Counted from the stretch's first letter, positions 1 to 8,553 are shown. The stretch is 64,000 bases of DNA from Staphylococcus microti (GCF_000934465.1 NZ_JXWY01000031.1:51195-115194); one strand, 5' to 3'. Translations and numbers: made by a program. Notes: a model not told the origin generated them from the letters alone.

Positions 1-292
1 GCTCGAGTTCAGCCGCAAAATCCGTCCCTATATAATCTAAAATATTAGGATTCGCATAGGCAATTTTACATTCCTCTCGATTTACCGCACCAGCTGTTGA
101 GATGCCAACATGAACGTCTTTTAGCGCATAATCTTTTATATATGTTTTCAACTGTGTTTTTACAGTATTCACAATAGCTCGATCCACATTCACGGGCGTC
201 TGTACTTTTTGATAACCCGTAAGCGTGCCATCATTTTCTACAATTGCTGATTTAATATACGTCCCACCAATATCAAATGCAATTTTAGTCAT
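1..292 (-). CDS. nanK: ROK-family sugar kinase, probable N-acetylmannosamine kinase (partial, C-terminus outside window)
   Basis: Only the first 97 codons are inside the window; the gene runs off the left edge. Translation begins MTKIAFDIGGTYIKSA, the N-terminal phosphate-binding DxGGT motif of ROK kinases, and continues with GISTAGAVN, the second conserved ROK strand. ROK kinases phosphorylate sugars in the cytoplasm; beside nanA the natural substrate is N-acetylmannosamine. The ATG lies inside the end of the upstream regulator gene (8-nt overlap), so the two are probably translationally coupled. Substrate is inferred from context; glucokinase or another ROK member is the alternative. Confidence 0.75.
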   Translation of the reverse strand, partial: MTKIAFDIGGTYIKSAIVENDGTLTGYQKVQTPVNVDRAIVNTVKTQLKTYIKDYALKDVHVGISTAGAVNREECKIAYANPNILDYIGTDFAAELE

Positions 293-947
293 AATGCTTT
301 GCCCCTTCCATTAAATGATTCGTCAATAACACTTTCGCTTCTTGATAGGCGCCCGCCTTCAACGCTTCATAAATTTGACGATGTTCTTCTAAACTACGCG
401 CATTCTGTTCGAGTGATGTTTCAATCGGCGTACGATAAAAATACGCATGTACCACCGCACTCATTTGCTTAAACAACTTTGAATCCACAGCCATCAACAG
501 TTGTGCATGAAAAGCTTGGTCGACTTGCGTATTAAATTGCGATGCATCATCAACAAGCGTTGCTGCAATACCTTCTAGCGATGATTGTTCTCGCTCAATC
601 ACATCAATCGCTGCAAGTTCAAACGTTAGTCGCAGCATCATCAAGTCTTTCAAATTTCCTTGAGACACTTGGAAACTAAACAAAAACCCTTCAATCAGCG
701 GGCGAATATCTTGTTCTTTAACAAGCGTTCCACGTCCTTGCACACTCTCAGTAACACCCGTATTTTCAAGATAGCTTAAAGCTTCCCTTACAACAGATCG
801 ACTCACTTGATAGTCTTCAGCAAGCTGACGTTCTGTCGGTAATTTATCCCCTACGCGTAATTGCTCAGTTAAAATATAATTTTTTATTTTTTCCACTACC
901 ATCTGTTTTAAACTTTGACGTGATGTCATTTTATCGATAGATTCCAC
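285..947 (-). CDS. GntR family regulator, FadR/FCD subfamily, of the sialic acid locus
   Basis: 220 residues. An N-terminal winged helix (about residues 8-75, with LPTERQLAEDYQVSRSVVREAL typical of GntR) is followed by an all-helical FCD ligand domain (about 95-215). The GTG start has AAGGA about 10 nt upstream; an internal ATG at codon 7 is the alternative. It is divergent from nanA and overlaps the ROK kinase. A FadR-type palindrome lies just downstream of the nanA -10. I infer that it represses nanA and perhaps itself, with a sialic acid-pathway metabolite as ligand. S. aureus nan genes are controlled by an RpiR-type NanR, so this looks like a different regulator for the same pathway. Confidence 0.8.
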   Translation of the reverse strand: MESIDKMTSRQSLKQMVVEKIKNYILTEQLRVGDKLPTERQLAEDYQVSRSVVREALSYLENTGVTESVQGRGTLVKEQDIRPLIEGFLFSFQVSQGNLKDLMMLRLTFELAAIDVIEREQSSLEGIAATLVDDASQFNTQVDQAFHAQLLMAVDSKLFKQMSAVVHAYFYRTPIETSLEQNARSLEEHRQIYEALKAGAYQEAKVLLTNHLMEGAKHYD

Positions 948-1009
948 TGTTCACATTCCTTTTCCAATCAACTTTACGAACTGCTATTTGTCAGCACTTT
1001 TCTGTGGCC

Positions 1010-1067
1010 GAGACATAAGAAATTTGTATTCTGGGAAATCAATAAACCGTCTCCCAACCTCATTGCC
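1010..1067. repeat. Dispersed intergenic repeat, type B, copy 1
   Basis: An imperfect copy of a short sequence also found at 49047-49112. Shared features are a GAGAC start, TTGTA, GGGAAA, AATAAAC/GATAAAC and the closing CCCAACCTCAT. It lies in the otherwise non-coding 320 bp between the GntR gene and nanA. Role unknown; it resembles the small intergenic repeats scattered through staphylococcal genomes. Confidence 0.55.
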
Positions 1068-1182
1068 AAATCATTTTATTACTATGATCGTATCAATTGC
1101 GAATGGTTTTGAAAATACCTTGATTTAAAGACAACATTTTTAAAACATGTACGACATTTCAACATAAATTATTATTTTTATG

Positions 1183-1211
1183 TTGACCTATAAATTGATA
1201 ACGCTTACAAT
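1183..1211 (+). promoter_or_regulatory. nanA promoter (sigma-A type)
   Basis: TTGACC, a 17-nt spacer and TACAAT. It lies about 57 bp upstream of the nanA start. The cre-like site and the FadR-type palindrome overlap or follow it. Confidence 0.7.
1196..1209 (+). promoter_or_regulatory. cre-like (CcpA) site over the nanA promoter
   Basis: TGATAACGCTTACA differs at one position from the cre consensus TGWAANCGNTNWCA. It covers the spacer and the start of the -10 element. The same 14 bases recur upstream of the transporter gene at 2300-2313. Confidence 0.7.
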
Positions 1212-1221
1212 TAAATTATAA

Positions 1222-1236
1222 ATTGGTCAGACCAAT
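1222..1236. promoter_or_regulatory. FadR/GntR-type operator palindrome
   Basis: ATTGGTC-A-GACCAAT is a perfect 7+1+7 palindrome and fits the GGT-n-ACC core of FCD-type GntR operators. It lies about 10-25 bp after the -10, where bound repressor would block transcription. The neighbouring GntR gene is the likely source of the protein. Confidence 0.65.
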
Positions 1237-1267
1237 ATGACAAATAAAATTAATTGGAGGGCTTTTT

Positions 1268-2149
1268 GTGAATAACGAATTGAAAGGTTTATACGCAGCG
1301 CTACTCGTACCATTTGATGAACATGGCCAAGTTAAAGAAACAGGACTGCGCCAAATTGTTAGAAATGCGATTGATGTACAAAAGCTAGACGGCCTTTATG
1401 TGAATGGTAGTTCAGGTGAAAACTTCTTAATGAACACTGCTCAGAAAAAAGAAGTGTTTCGCATTGCCAAAGATGAAGCACAAGATGCGATTCATTTAAT
1501 TGCACAAGTGGGTTCACTCGATTTGAATGAAGCTATTGAACTCGGTCAGTATGCGACAGAACTTGGCTACGATGCTTTATCTGCTGTTACACCGTTCTAT
1601 TATCCATTTACTTTTGAAGAGATTAGAGATTACTATTTCAAAATTATTGAAGCGACAAATAATAAAATGATCATTTATTCAATTCCTGGTTTAACAGGTG
1701 TAAATATTTCTATTCAACAGTTTGAATCACTATTCGAAAACAAAAATATTATCGGTGTGAAATACACAGCGCCTGACTTCTATTTATTGGAACGTTTACG
1801 TAAAGCATTCCCAGACAAACTCATTTTCTCAGGTTTTGACGAAATGCTTGTACAAGCAGCCATTTCAGGTGTCGACGGCGCAATTGGCTCAACATACAAC
1901 GTGAACGGTATTCGCGCACGTGAAACATTTGAAGCCGCTCAAAATGGCGACATCGCACGTGCCTATGAATTACAACATGAAACAAACGATATTATTGAAG
2001 CTGTGTTAAAAATGGGACTTTATCCAACATTAAAAGCCTTTTTAACAGAGAAAGGTATCGATACGGGTTTACCAAAAGCGCCTTTCCATCCATTCAATGA
2101 ACAACATCGTCCAGAACTTAAAGCAATTATTGAAAAATATCACCTTTAG
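1268..2149 (+). CDS. nanA: N-acetylneuraminate lyase
   Basis: Cleaves sialic acid to N-acetylmannosamine and pyruvate in the cytoplasm, by a class I aldolase Schiff base. 293 residues, full length for the DapA/NAL family (TIM barrel). GSSGE at 47-51 binds the pyruvate carboxylate, Tyr137 (YSIPG) is the catalytic tyrosine and Lys165 (GVKYT) the Schiff-base lysine; both match the E. coli NanA numbering. The start is GTG with GGAGGG six nt upstream. It is divergent from the GntR regulator and ROK kinase and followed by the transporter. Control by CcpA and the GntR protein is suggested by the sites in its promoter. Confidence 0.93.
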   Translation: MNNELKGLYAALLVPFDEHGQVKETGLRQIVRNAIDVQKLDGLYVNGSSGENFLMNTAQKKEVFRIAKDEAQDAIHLIAQVGSLDLNEAIELGQYATELGYDALSAVTPFYYPFTFEEIRDYYFKIIEATNNKMIIYSIPGLTGVNISIQQFESLFENKNIIGVKYTAPDFYLLERLRKAFPDKLIFSGFDEMLVQAAISGVDGAIGSTYNVNGIRARETFEAAQNGDIARAYELQHETNDIIEAVLKMGLYPTLKAFLTEKGIDTGLPKAPFHPFNEQHRPELKAIIEKYHL

Positions 2150-2299
2150 TATGTGATATAGCAATCGTGATTAGCAGTAGACGACAGAAATGACGCACAC
2201 TGGTTTTCACACTTTGAAACAGGATTGAGATAAACAGCGAAAAACGTATATACATCTATACTTCCGCACTATCTCTTTCCTTTTTATTAAAATCTTTAA

Positions 2300-2313
2300 T
2301 GATAACGCTTACA
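2300..2313 (+). promoter_or_regulatory. cre-like (CcpA) site upstream of the sialic acid transporter
   Basis: The same TGATAACGCTTACA as in the nanA promoter, 54 bp before the transporter start. A second control point suggests the transporter has its own glucose-repressed promoter. Confidence 0.65.
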
Positions 2314-2366
2314 AATACAAATTTGATAGGTTCAACCCTATCTCCCTATACGAAAGGAGTTTTTTT

Positions 2367-3887
2367 ATGCAAACTGTAGGATTTGGTTTTTGGAACTGGG
2401 TCGCTCTCGTTCTTTATTTATTGCTCATGCTATGTATCGGTGCTTATTTTACAAAACGTGCCGGCAAAGATACAGATAGCTTCTTTACAGCAAGCGGGCG
2501 TCTCCCTGCATGGGTTGTTGGCTTTTCTATTTATGCGACAACATTAAGTGCCATTACCTTTATGTCAACACCAGAAAAATCGTATTTAACAGACTGGTCT
2601 TATATCGCGGGAAATATTGCGATTGTTGCAATTATTCCATTATTGATTTACTTTTATATTCCATTTTTCAAAAAGTTACGTGTCACATCTGCGTATGAAT
2701 ATTTGGAAGCACGTTTTAATCCGGCAGTTCGTGTCATCGGTTCATTACTATTCGTTTTCTTCCATTTAGGACGTATCGCTATTGTTATTTACTTGCCAAC
2801 ACTTGCGATTACATCTGTATCAGATATTAATCCATACGTTGTCGCAAGTCTTGTCGGCTTATTATGTATTCTGTACACATTCCTTGGTGGCTTTGAAGGG
2901 GTTGTATGGAGTGACTTTATTCAAGGAGTAATTTTATTAGGTGGTGCCCTTGTCATCATTATTATGGGGATTGCGCATATCGACGGTGGCTTCTCTACTG
3001 TTGTCAATGACGCTGTCGCAAACAAAAAGTTAATCAGCGTTGATAACTGGAAACTCAATGCTACAGCAGCAGCTATTCCAATTATCTTCTTAGGTAGTAT
3101 TTTTAACAACTTACAACAATACACAGCGAGCCAAGATGTTGTACAACGTTATCAAGCATCTGAATCGCTTAAAGAAACGTCACAATCCATTTGGACAAAT
3201 GGTATCTTAGCACTTATCTCAGCGCCACTATTCTATGGTATGGGGACAGTATTATATGCTTTTTATGCACAACATCAAACATTACCTGAAAACTTTAATA
3301 CATCTTCCATCGTGCCATACTTTATTTTGACTGAAATGCCACCATTCGTTGCCGGATTGCTTATCGCAGCTATTTTCGCTGCTGCACAGTCAACGATTTC
3401 ATCAAGCTTAAACTCTATTGCAGCATGTTTATCAGTAGACATTAAACAACGCTTTTTCGGTAAGAAGAGTGAAAAAGCAGAAGTGCGCTTTGCACGTCTA
3501 GCTACTGTAGTTGTCGGACTTGTCGGTATGCTCGTGTCACTTTACCTGATTGCTGCTGACTCAAGCGATGTTTGGGACTTATTCTTATTAATCACTGGAT
3601 TGTTCGGTGTGCCAATTGCTGGTATTTTCGCAGTAGGTATCTTTACGAAACGTACACACGGTGTCGGTGTTATTATCGGTATTATCGTCGCTGTTATTGC
3701 AAGTTACTTCTTGCAAGGTGTCGGTGGCGCAGGTTCACCATTCTACGTTTCTATTTTAGCGTTTATGATTGCATTCATTGTCGCTTATGTGGCAAGTTTG
3801 ATCATTCCACAACCTAAAAAAGATATTGCCGGCTTAACTATCCATGATAAGCATGGTATAGTTTCATATCGTTCAAAAAATAATTAA
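2367..3887 (+). CDS. nanT: Sodium:solute symporter (SSS family), probable sialic acid transporter
   Basis: 506 residues with about 13 hydrophobic segments. The N-terminus and the DTDSFFTASGRLPAW and YDYL-type regions are typical of the SSS family. ATG with AAAGGAG eight nt upstream. It follows nanA in the same direction, 217 bp apart, with its own cre-like site. By context it imports N-acetylneuraminate with Na+. The family call is firm; the substrate rests on the neighbours. A hairpin follows directly. Confidence 0.85.
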   Translation: MQTVGFGFWNWVALVLYLLLMLCIGAYFTKRAGKDTDSFFTASGRLPAWVVGFSIYATTLSAITFMSTPEKSYLTDWSYIAGNIAIVAIIPLLIYFYIPFFKKLRVTSAYEYLEARFNPAVRVIGSLLFVFFHLGRIAIVIYLPTLAITSVSDINPYVVASLVGLLCILYTFLGGFEGVVWSDFIQGVILLGGALVIIIMGIAHIDGGFSTVVNDAVANKKLISVDNWKLNATAAAIPIIFLGSIFNNLQQYTASQDVVQRYQASESLKETSQSIWTNGILALISAPLFYGMGTVLYAFYAQHQTLPENFNTSSIVPYFILTEMPPFVAGLLIAAIFAAAQSTISSSLNSIAACLSVDIKQRFFGKKSEKAEVRFARLATVVVGLVGMLVSLYLIAADSSDVWDLFLLITGLFGVPIAGIFAVGIFTKRTHGVGVIIGIIVAVIASYFLQGVGGAGSPFYVSILAFMIAFIVAYVASLIIPQPKKDIAGLTIHDKHGIVSYRSKNN

Positions 3888-3890
3888 AAT

Positions 3891-3929
3891 AAACGAACCT
3901 ACAGCTTTGAAATAGTTGTAGGTTCGTTT
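3891..3929. terminator. Bidirectional terminator
   Basis: AAACGAACCTACA pairs with TGTAGGTTCGTTT (13 bp), with A/T runs on both sides. It separates the convergent transporter and fhuD2-like genes. Confidence 0.8.
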
Positions 3930-3933
3930 CATA

Positions 3934-4851
3934 CTATTTATTCATTAATTGTTGTTTTAAATCTTTACGCATCACTTCTAAAGTATACGGGTCATTGTAC
4001 CAATATATATTATAATCCACTTTGATTACACGATTGTTTTGAACTGCTGGCAAGTTTTTCCACATATCTGTTTTCTGGAATTCTGGCACAGCACTTTCAC
4101 TCATTTGTGCACTTATAATCATATCCCCTGCATATTTCGCTACTTCTTCTTTTGAAACTTCTGTCCACCCGTCTTTTTCAGCCGCCTTTTCTAATGCTTC
4201 TGGCATTTTTAAATCAAAGGCTTGATATATTACTTCACTGCCACGTCCCCAGTTTTTACCAAACGCATAAATCTTTTTATCAAAATCTTCAAAGATGGAT
4301 ACTGATATATCTTCGCCAAGATGTTTTTTGAGTTCTTGACTGTCTTGTGCTGTTTTTTTCATCCAATCTGTTTTCCATTTCTTCACTTCGTCTTCTTTAT
4401 CAACAATTTTACCTAATAACACTTGCTGTTCTATATAATTGTATTTCGCATAATCAATCGCAAGTGTTGGTGCAATTTTCTTCAACTTCTTAACATTTTT
4501 GTCAGTATTGTGCGTCAAAATCAAATCTGGTTTCAGAGTCGCTACTTTTTCTATATCTTCAGCGCCAACCTTCTTGACGTTTTTAAATTGTTTCGCTAAC
4601 ACCGGACTTTGATCAACGCTTTCTACTACTCCAGCAATATTTGCATCTAAATATTTAAGACCACCCGCATAAGTGGGTGTTAGTATCACAATACGTTGTG
4701 GCACTTTCGGAATATCTACTTTTTCCGAACCATCAGCTGTTTTTAACGAAATTGTTTGCATCTCACTTTTCGATTTGTCGCCTTCCCCATTTTGGCCACA
4801 TGCTGCTAACACAAATACAAGTACGATTAACGATAAAAGTAATCTTTTCAT
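3934..4851 (-). CDS. fhuD2: FhuD2-like hydroxamate siderophore-binding lipoprotein (downstream paralog)
   Basis: Surface lipoprotein that hands ferric hydroxamates to an ABC permease. 305 residues; signal peptide with lipobox LAAC, lipid-modified Cys18. Class III binding-protein features are present, including PTYAGGLK, the NWGRG segment (whose Trp and Arg correspond to siderophore contacts in S. aureus FhuD2, as I recall) and YWYNDPYT. It is about 85% identical by hand count to the gene upstream (roughly 45 differences in 305). Unlike that copy, it has no intact Fur box: the matching upstream region is degraded. The terminator between the two suggests weak read-through only. No permease genes are in the window. 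Confidence 0.85.
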   Translation of the reverse strand: MKRLLLSLIVLVFVLAACGQNGEGDKSKSEMQTISLKTADGSEKVDIPKVPQRIVILTPTYAGGLKYLDANIAGVVESVDQSPVLAKQFKNVKKVGAEDIEKVATLKPDLILTHNTDKNVKKLKKIAPTLAIDYAKYNYIEQQVLLGKIVDKEDEVKKWKTDWMKKTAQDSQELKKHLGEDISVSIFEDFDKKIYAFGKNWGRGSEVIYQAFDLKMPEALEKAAEKDGWTEVSKEEVAKYAGDMIISAQMSESAVPEFQKTDMWKNLPAVQNNRVIKVDYNIYWYNDPYTLEVMRKDLKQQLMNK

Positions 4852-4940
4852 TCATCCATCTCCTAAATAATTAATTGACCATTTATTCCACAAAGACTGT
4901 AACACCAACAACTGATTTCTATGCCGGGCAGACGCTAAGC

Positions 4941-4979
4941 AAACGAGCCTATAGATTACAAATATCTATAGACTCGTTT
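4941..4979 (-). terminator. Terminator of the upstream fhuD2 gene
   Basis: AAACGAGCCTATAGAT pairs with ATCTATAGACTCGTTT with one mismatch. The flank CGTTTCATACTATTTATTCA is the same as at the end of the other fhuD2 copy, so the terminator was duplicated with the gene. Confidence 0.7.
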
Positions 4980-4983
4980 CATA

Positions 4984-5901
4984 CTATTTATTCATTAATT
5001 GTTCTTTTAAACCTTTGCGCATTACTTCTAAAGTATACGGATCATTGTACCAATATACGTTAGAGTCCACTTTAATGACACGGTCGTTTTGAACGGCTGG
5101 TAAGTTCTTCCACATATCTGTTTGTTGGAATTCTGGTTCAGCACTATCTTTCGTTTGTGCACTTACAACAACATCTCCTGCGTACTTCGCAATTTCTTCT
5201 TTAGAGATTTCTGTCCAACCTTCTTTTTCAGTCGCTTTTTCTAATTCAGTTGGCATTGCTAAACCGAATGCTTGGTAGACAACTTCACTACCACGACCCC
5301 AGTTTTTACCGTATGCGTAGATTTTTTTGTCGAAGTCTTCAAAGATAGATACAGACACGTCTTCGCCAAGATGTTTTTTGATTTCTTTACCATCTTGTGC
5401 TGTTTTTTGTTCCCAATCTTCTTTCCATTTTTTCACTTCGTCTTCTTTACCAACGATTTGACCGAGTAATTCTTGTTGTTCTAAGTAGTTGTATTTACCG
5501 TAGTCAATCGCAAGTGTTGGTGCGATTTTCTTCAACTTCTTAACATTTTTATCAGTGTTATACGTTAAAATTAAATCTGGCTTCAACGTCGCCACTTTTT
5601 CTATATCTTCAGCGCCAACTTTTTTGACGTTTTTAAATTGTTTTGATAATACTGGGCTTTGATCAATACTTTCTACGACACCCGCAATATTGGCATCTAA
5701 ATATTTAAGCCCCCCTGCATATGTTGGTGATAACACAACAATGCGTTTTGGATCTTTCGGAATATCCACTTTTTCCGAACCATCTGCTGTTTTTAACGAA
5801 ATTGTTTGCATCTCGCTTTTTGATTTGTTGACTTCCCCATTTTGGCCACATGCTGCTAGCACAAAAACAAGTGCGATTAAAGATAAAAGTAACCTTTTCA
5901 T
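4984..5901 (-). CDS. fhuD2: FhuD2-like hydroxamate siderophore-binding lipoprotein (Fur-controlled copy)
   Basis: 305 residues, colinear without gaps with the paralog next door and with S. aureus FhuD2. Lipobox LAAC (Cys18), PTYAGGLKYL, KKIYAYGKNWGRGSEV and VYWYNDPYT are present. A near-perfect Fur box lies 26 bp upstream of the start, so it should be expressed under iron starvation. The differences from the paralog cluster on the surface lysine/glutamate stretches and in a few core positions, for example the Asp/Gly change after QAF and Tyr/Ser before the YWYNDP segment. Those could alter siderophore preference, but that is inference. Confidence 0.9.
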   Translation of the reverse strand: MKRLLLSLIALVFVLAACGQNGEVNKSKSEMQTISLKTADGSEKVDIPKDPKRIVVLSPTYAGGLKYLDANIAGVVESIDQSPVLSKQFKNVKKVGAEDIEKVATLKPDLILTYNTDKNVKKLKKIAPTLAIDYGKYNYLEQQELLGQIVGKEDEVKKWKEDWEQKTAQDGKEIKKHLGEDVSVSIFEDFDKKIYAYGKNWGRGSEVVYQAFGLAMPTELEKATEKEGWTEISKEEIAKYAGDVVVSAQTKDSAEPEFQQTDMWKNLPAVQNDRVIKVDSNVYWYNDPYTLEVMRKGLKEQLMNK

Positions 5902-5926
5902 TCATACATCTCCTAAGTTGTTAATT

Positions 5927-5945
5927 GATAATGATTATCATTATT
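5927..5945. promoter_or_regulatory. Fur box
   Basis: GATAATGATTATCATTATT matches the 19-bp Fur consensus at 18 positions. It precedes the upstream fhuD2 gene. The corresponding place before the other copy (after TTAATTGA, near 4870) no longer matches. Confidence 0.85.
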
Positions 5946-6003
5946 ATATTGTGTTTCAAGCTGAATTGCAAACCTTTTTTTATTTAAATTTAAAAATAAA
6001 AAT

Positions 6004-6039
6004 ACAGGTAACTAAACGTTTCTTCATCTAGTTACCTGT
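6004..6039 (-). terminator. Terminator overlapping the end of the DUF454 gene
   Basis: ACAGGTAACTA pairs perfectly with TAGTTACCTGT; a U-rich run follows on the minus strand. The stop codon of the DUF454 gene is part of the stem. Confidence 0.75.
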
Positions 6040-6450
6040 TCTATCATTATCTTTTTCGTTCATACCGTATTTGCGATTGAGGTCATGACTTTTAGGAAGC
6101 GTTCTGACCCATGTAAACAATACAATCGTTTGCATTGCTAACATAATGACTAAACCGATACGCACCCATAAAACATCGACCATCCAAATCGAGAAACCTA
6201 CAACGATATACACACTAATCAGCAACTGTATCTTTTTACGCATTGTATAGCCTCGATATTTACGAAAGTCTTCTACATACGCCTGATAGACACGCGTTTT
6301 GACAAGCCATGCATGTAAGCGATCAGAGCTTTTGGCAAAACAAATGACGGCGACTAACAAAAAAGGTGTTGTTGGCAATAAAGGCAATACTGCCCCGGCA
6401 AATCCTAATAAAGTAAAGACGATACCGATAGGCACTAATAAAAACCGCAT
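6028..6450 (-). CDS. DUF454/YbaN family inner membrane protein
   Basis: 140 residues. The N-terminus has the family signature GFAGAVLPLLPTTPFLLVAVICFAKSS split around a first membrane helix, and two more helices lie near residues 75-115. Function is unknown. The start is unusual: no Shine-Dalgarno sequence, and a TATAAT ends 5 nt before the ATG, so the transcript could be leaderless. Alternative in-frame starts would remove the conserved N-terminus. It lies between the acyl-CoA dehydrogenase and the fhuD2 genes but has its own hairpin. Confidence 0.75.
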   Translation of the reverse strand: MRFLLVPIGIVFTLLGFAGAVLPLLPTTPFLLVAVICFAKSSDRLHAWLVKTRVYQAYVEDFRKYRGYTMRKKIQLLISVYIVVGFSIWMVDVLWVRIGLVIMLAMQTIVLFTWVRTLPKSHDLNRKYGMNEKDNDRTGN

Positions 6451-6545
6451 AGGCTATTATAACTTTCAATCCGAGAATAAAACAGAAAATATATTTTTAG
6501 GAAAGTTTTGGTATCACAAATGGTATCATCTGTCCCTGTGTTCTC

Positions 6546-7703
6546 TTACGATTGTCTTCTCTCTTCTAGTACGCCTAGTGCAATATTTGTATATGTCATA
6601 TCTTCCATAGGCGGGTTGTGGAGCCCTGCACGCATGTCGCGATAATAGCGTTGTAACGGGCGATCCATTTCAAGGCTTTTCGCCCCAACAATGCGCATTG
6701 CTAGATCGACAACTTCTAAACCTTCATTCATTACAATGACTTTGCTCGCTGAAGTTTCGGCTGCAATATGATCATTTTCACCTAAATGTTGATACGCATG
6801 TGCCGTACTCCATAGCATATGGCGTGCTGTTAATAGCTTCGTCTCCATTTTACCTAAGTTTTGTTGAACAACTGGCAGGTCACTAATTGTGCCTTCAATA
6901 CTGTTTGGACTGTGTGTCAAGCTAAAGTCAATCGCGTAGTCACGTGCTGCTTGTGCAATACCTAAGTACGTACTTGGAATATGCAGCAACCAACCGTTTT
7001 GAAACTTCGGACCTTCGCCTTTCAGTTCTACTAAATATTTTTCGTGAACTTTCACGTCATTTAAAATTAAATCATGACTCTCTGTCGCTCTCATGCCGAT
7101 GACATTCCAGTTGTCCGCAACTTCTAAGCCTTCTGTCTCTTTCGGTATATAGAAGAAACCGACTTTTTCTTTTTCTGGTACATAAGCTGCCACGATGACA
7201 TGTGTTAAGCCGCGACTCATAGATGTGAATGTTTTAACACCATTTAAAATGTACGAGTCACCGTCACGGTCTGCACGTGTACTCGGTCTGCCACCACGTG
7301 TTGGACTGCCTGTTTCCGCTTCACTCACAGCACGATTGATCAAGGCACCTTCTTTAACAGCTGCAGCAAATTCGTCTAACACCTCTTGATCCCAAAGTTG
7401 ATGTTCAAAAAGCTCACCGACTAATCCAACATGCCAACCGATTGATAACGCTGTTGCACCATCAATAGAGCCTAATACGGTTTGTAAGACGACCATATCT
7501 TCAATCGTTGCACCTGCACCACCGTATGCTTTTGGTAACGTTAGTTGTGTATATCCTGAATCCACAAGCCACTGAATGTTCTCATACGGAAAGCGACTTT
7601 GTTCATCATTGGATTGTGCATATGACTGAAATTCTTCACGTTGTGCTTCTAGCTTTTGAATCCATTCTCGCTGAATGTCCGTTTGAATTAATACTGATCT
7701 CAT
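6546..7703 (-). CDS. Acyl-CoA dehydrogenase family protein
   Basis: 385 residues from the internal ATG; a GTG five codons earlier is also possible, and neither has well-spaced SD. The three-part acyl-CoA dehydrogenase fold is recognisable: N-terminal helical part, a middle beta domain (VSEAETGSPTRGG, NGVKTFTSMSRG, GMRATESHDLIL) and a C-terminal helical bundle ending RYYRDMRAGLHNPP. FAD-dependent oxidation is expected; the substrate is unknown. No other beta-oxidation genes are nearby, so a role in fatty acid breakdown is unproven; flavin-dependent desulfurisation/monooxygenase relatives share this fold. Confidence 0.8.
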   Translation of the reverse strand: MRSVLIQTDIQREWIQKLEAQREEFQSYAQSNDEQSRFPYENIQWLVDSGYTQLTLPKAYGGAGATIEDMVVLQTVLGSIDGATALSIGWHVGLVGELFEHQLWDQEVLDEFAAAVKEGALINRAVSEAETGSPTRGGRPSTRADRDGDSYILNGVKTFTSMSRGLTHVIVAAYVPEKEKVGFFYIPKETEGLEVADNWNVIGMRATESHDLILNDVKVHEKYLVELKGEGPKFQNGWLLHIPSTYLGIAQAARDYAIDFSLTHSPNSIEGTISDLPVVQQNLGKMETKLLTARHMLWSTAHAYQHLGENDHIAAETSASKVIVMNEGLEVVDLAMRIVGAKSLEMDRPLQRYYRDMRAGLHNPPMEDMTYTNIALGVLEERRQS

Positions 7704-7816
7704 GATTTTACTCAACACCTTTTATTCTTAGTTATTTACTCAACATTATAATATATTTTTCTAAGAATGCCTACACCTCTATCAAAAACCACACGATTGA
7801 CACAATTAAGTATTAG

Positions 7817-7865
7817 AAAAAGCTGATAGATACACATATAAAACATGTGCGCCTATCAGCTTTTT
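7817..7865 (-). terminator. Terminator after sarR
   Basis: AAAAAGCTGATAG pairs with CTATCAGCTTTTT across a 23-nt loop. Confidence 0.75.
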
Positions 7866-7906
7866 TGGTTCACTAACTTTAACAATGTACGCATGAGACA
7901 CTTACG

Positions 7907-8254
7907 TTAGAACAGCTTCTCAATTTTTTCAAACAATGCGTCCATTTTGCGGTATTGTGGTTTGCTTACTTCAACAATGACTGTACGTTCATCTTGTTCA
8001 TTTCTTTTTTTCGATAAAAACCCTAGTTCTTTCAACTTTTGTAATGCTTTCGTAATGTAATACGGTTTGAATTCTGAAGCACGAATAATGTCTTTCACAT
8101 TATACGATGGTCTACGACTGCCATGAATAAATGTCAAAATAAACAATTCTTCATACGTTAAGTTATACTCACGTTTGATCGTTGATTGTAAATACTTCGA
8201 CGTATAGCTAATGACCATCAATTCCTTCATATCTTTAACTGCAAATTTTTCCAT
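7907..8254 (-). CDS. sarR: SarA-family winged-helix regulator, SarR-like
   Basis: 115 residues from the ATG after GGGGGG; the same length as S. aureus SarR. The central stretch EFKPYYITKALQKLK and the wing KKRNEQDERTVIV are the SarA-family DNA-binding signature, and EFKPYY-TKALQKLK is SarR-specific rather than SarA-like. It would act as a small dimeric DNA-binding regulator of virulence genes. The neighbourhood (fhuD2 on one side, formate dehydrogenase region on the other) agrees with sarR in S. aureus. Monocistronic, with its own terminator. Confidence 0.85.
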   Translation of the reverse strand: MEKFAVKDMKELMVISYTSKYLQSTIKREYNLTYEELFILTFIHGSRRPSYNVKDIIRASEFKPYYITKALQKLKELGFLSKKRNEQDERTVIVEVSKPQYRKMDALFEKIEKLF

Positions 8255-8512
8255 ATAGTTTCCCCCCACACATGCATCTCTAAGTTAATTACAGATACAT
8301 TAAATTTCACTACAAACTATATAAACTTATATGTTTAAATCTTTTGTAACTATATTTTAAAATTTATTCACTTCGTTAGCAATCTTTTCTCGTTTAGTTT
8401 TTCAATTTTTTTCGTCATCAAATTCACTTCACATTTAGTACATTTAGCGTTATAATTTCTAATTTTAGATGTGCACATGTGGGGCGGTGAAATGTCTTTG
8501 TGATACAAACAA

Positions 8513-8541
8513 AAGGTTAGAACATCTCTCGTCCTAACCTT
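8513..8541 (-). terminator. Terminator after the DoxX-like gene
   Basis: AAGGTTAG pairs with CTAACCTT just downstream of the stop codon, with AAC/GT extending the stem. Confidence 0.7.
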
Positions 8542-8553
8542 CACTGATATAAA

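Noticed and set aside
5690-6031. A 113-codon plus-strand frame
   Set aside because: Antisense to the fhuD2 gene; the same shadow occurs in the other copy because the genes are paralogs.
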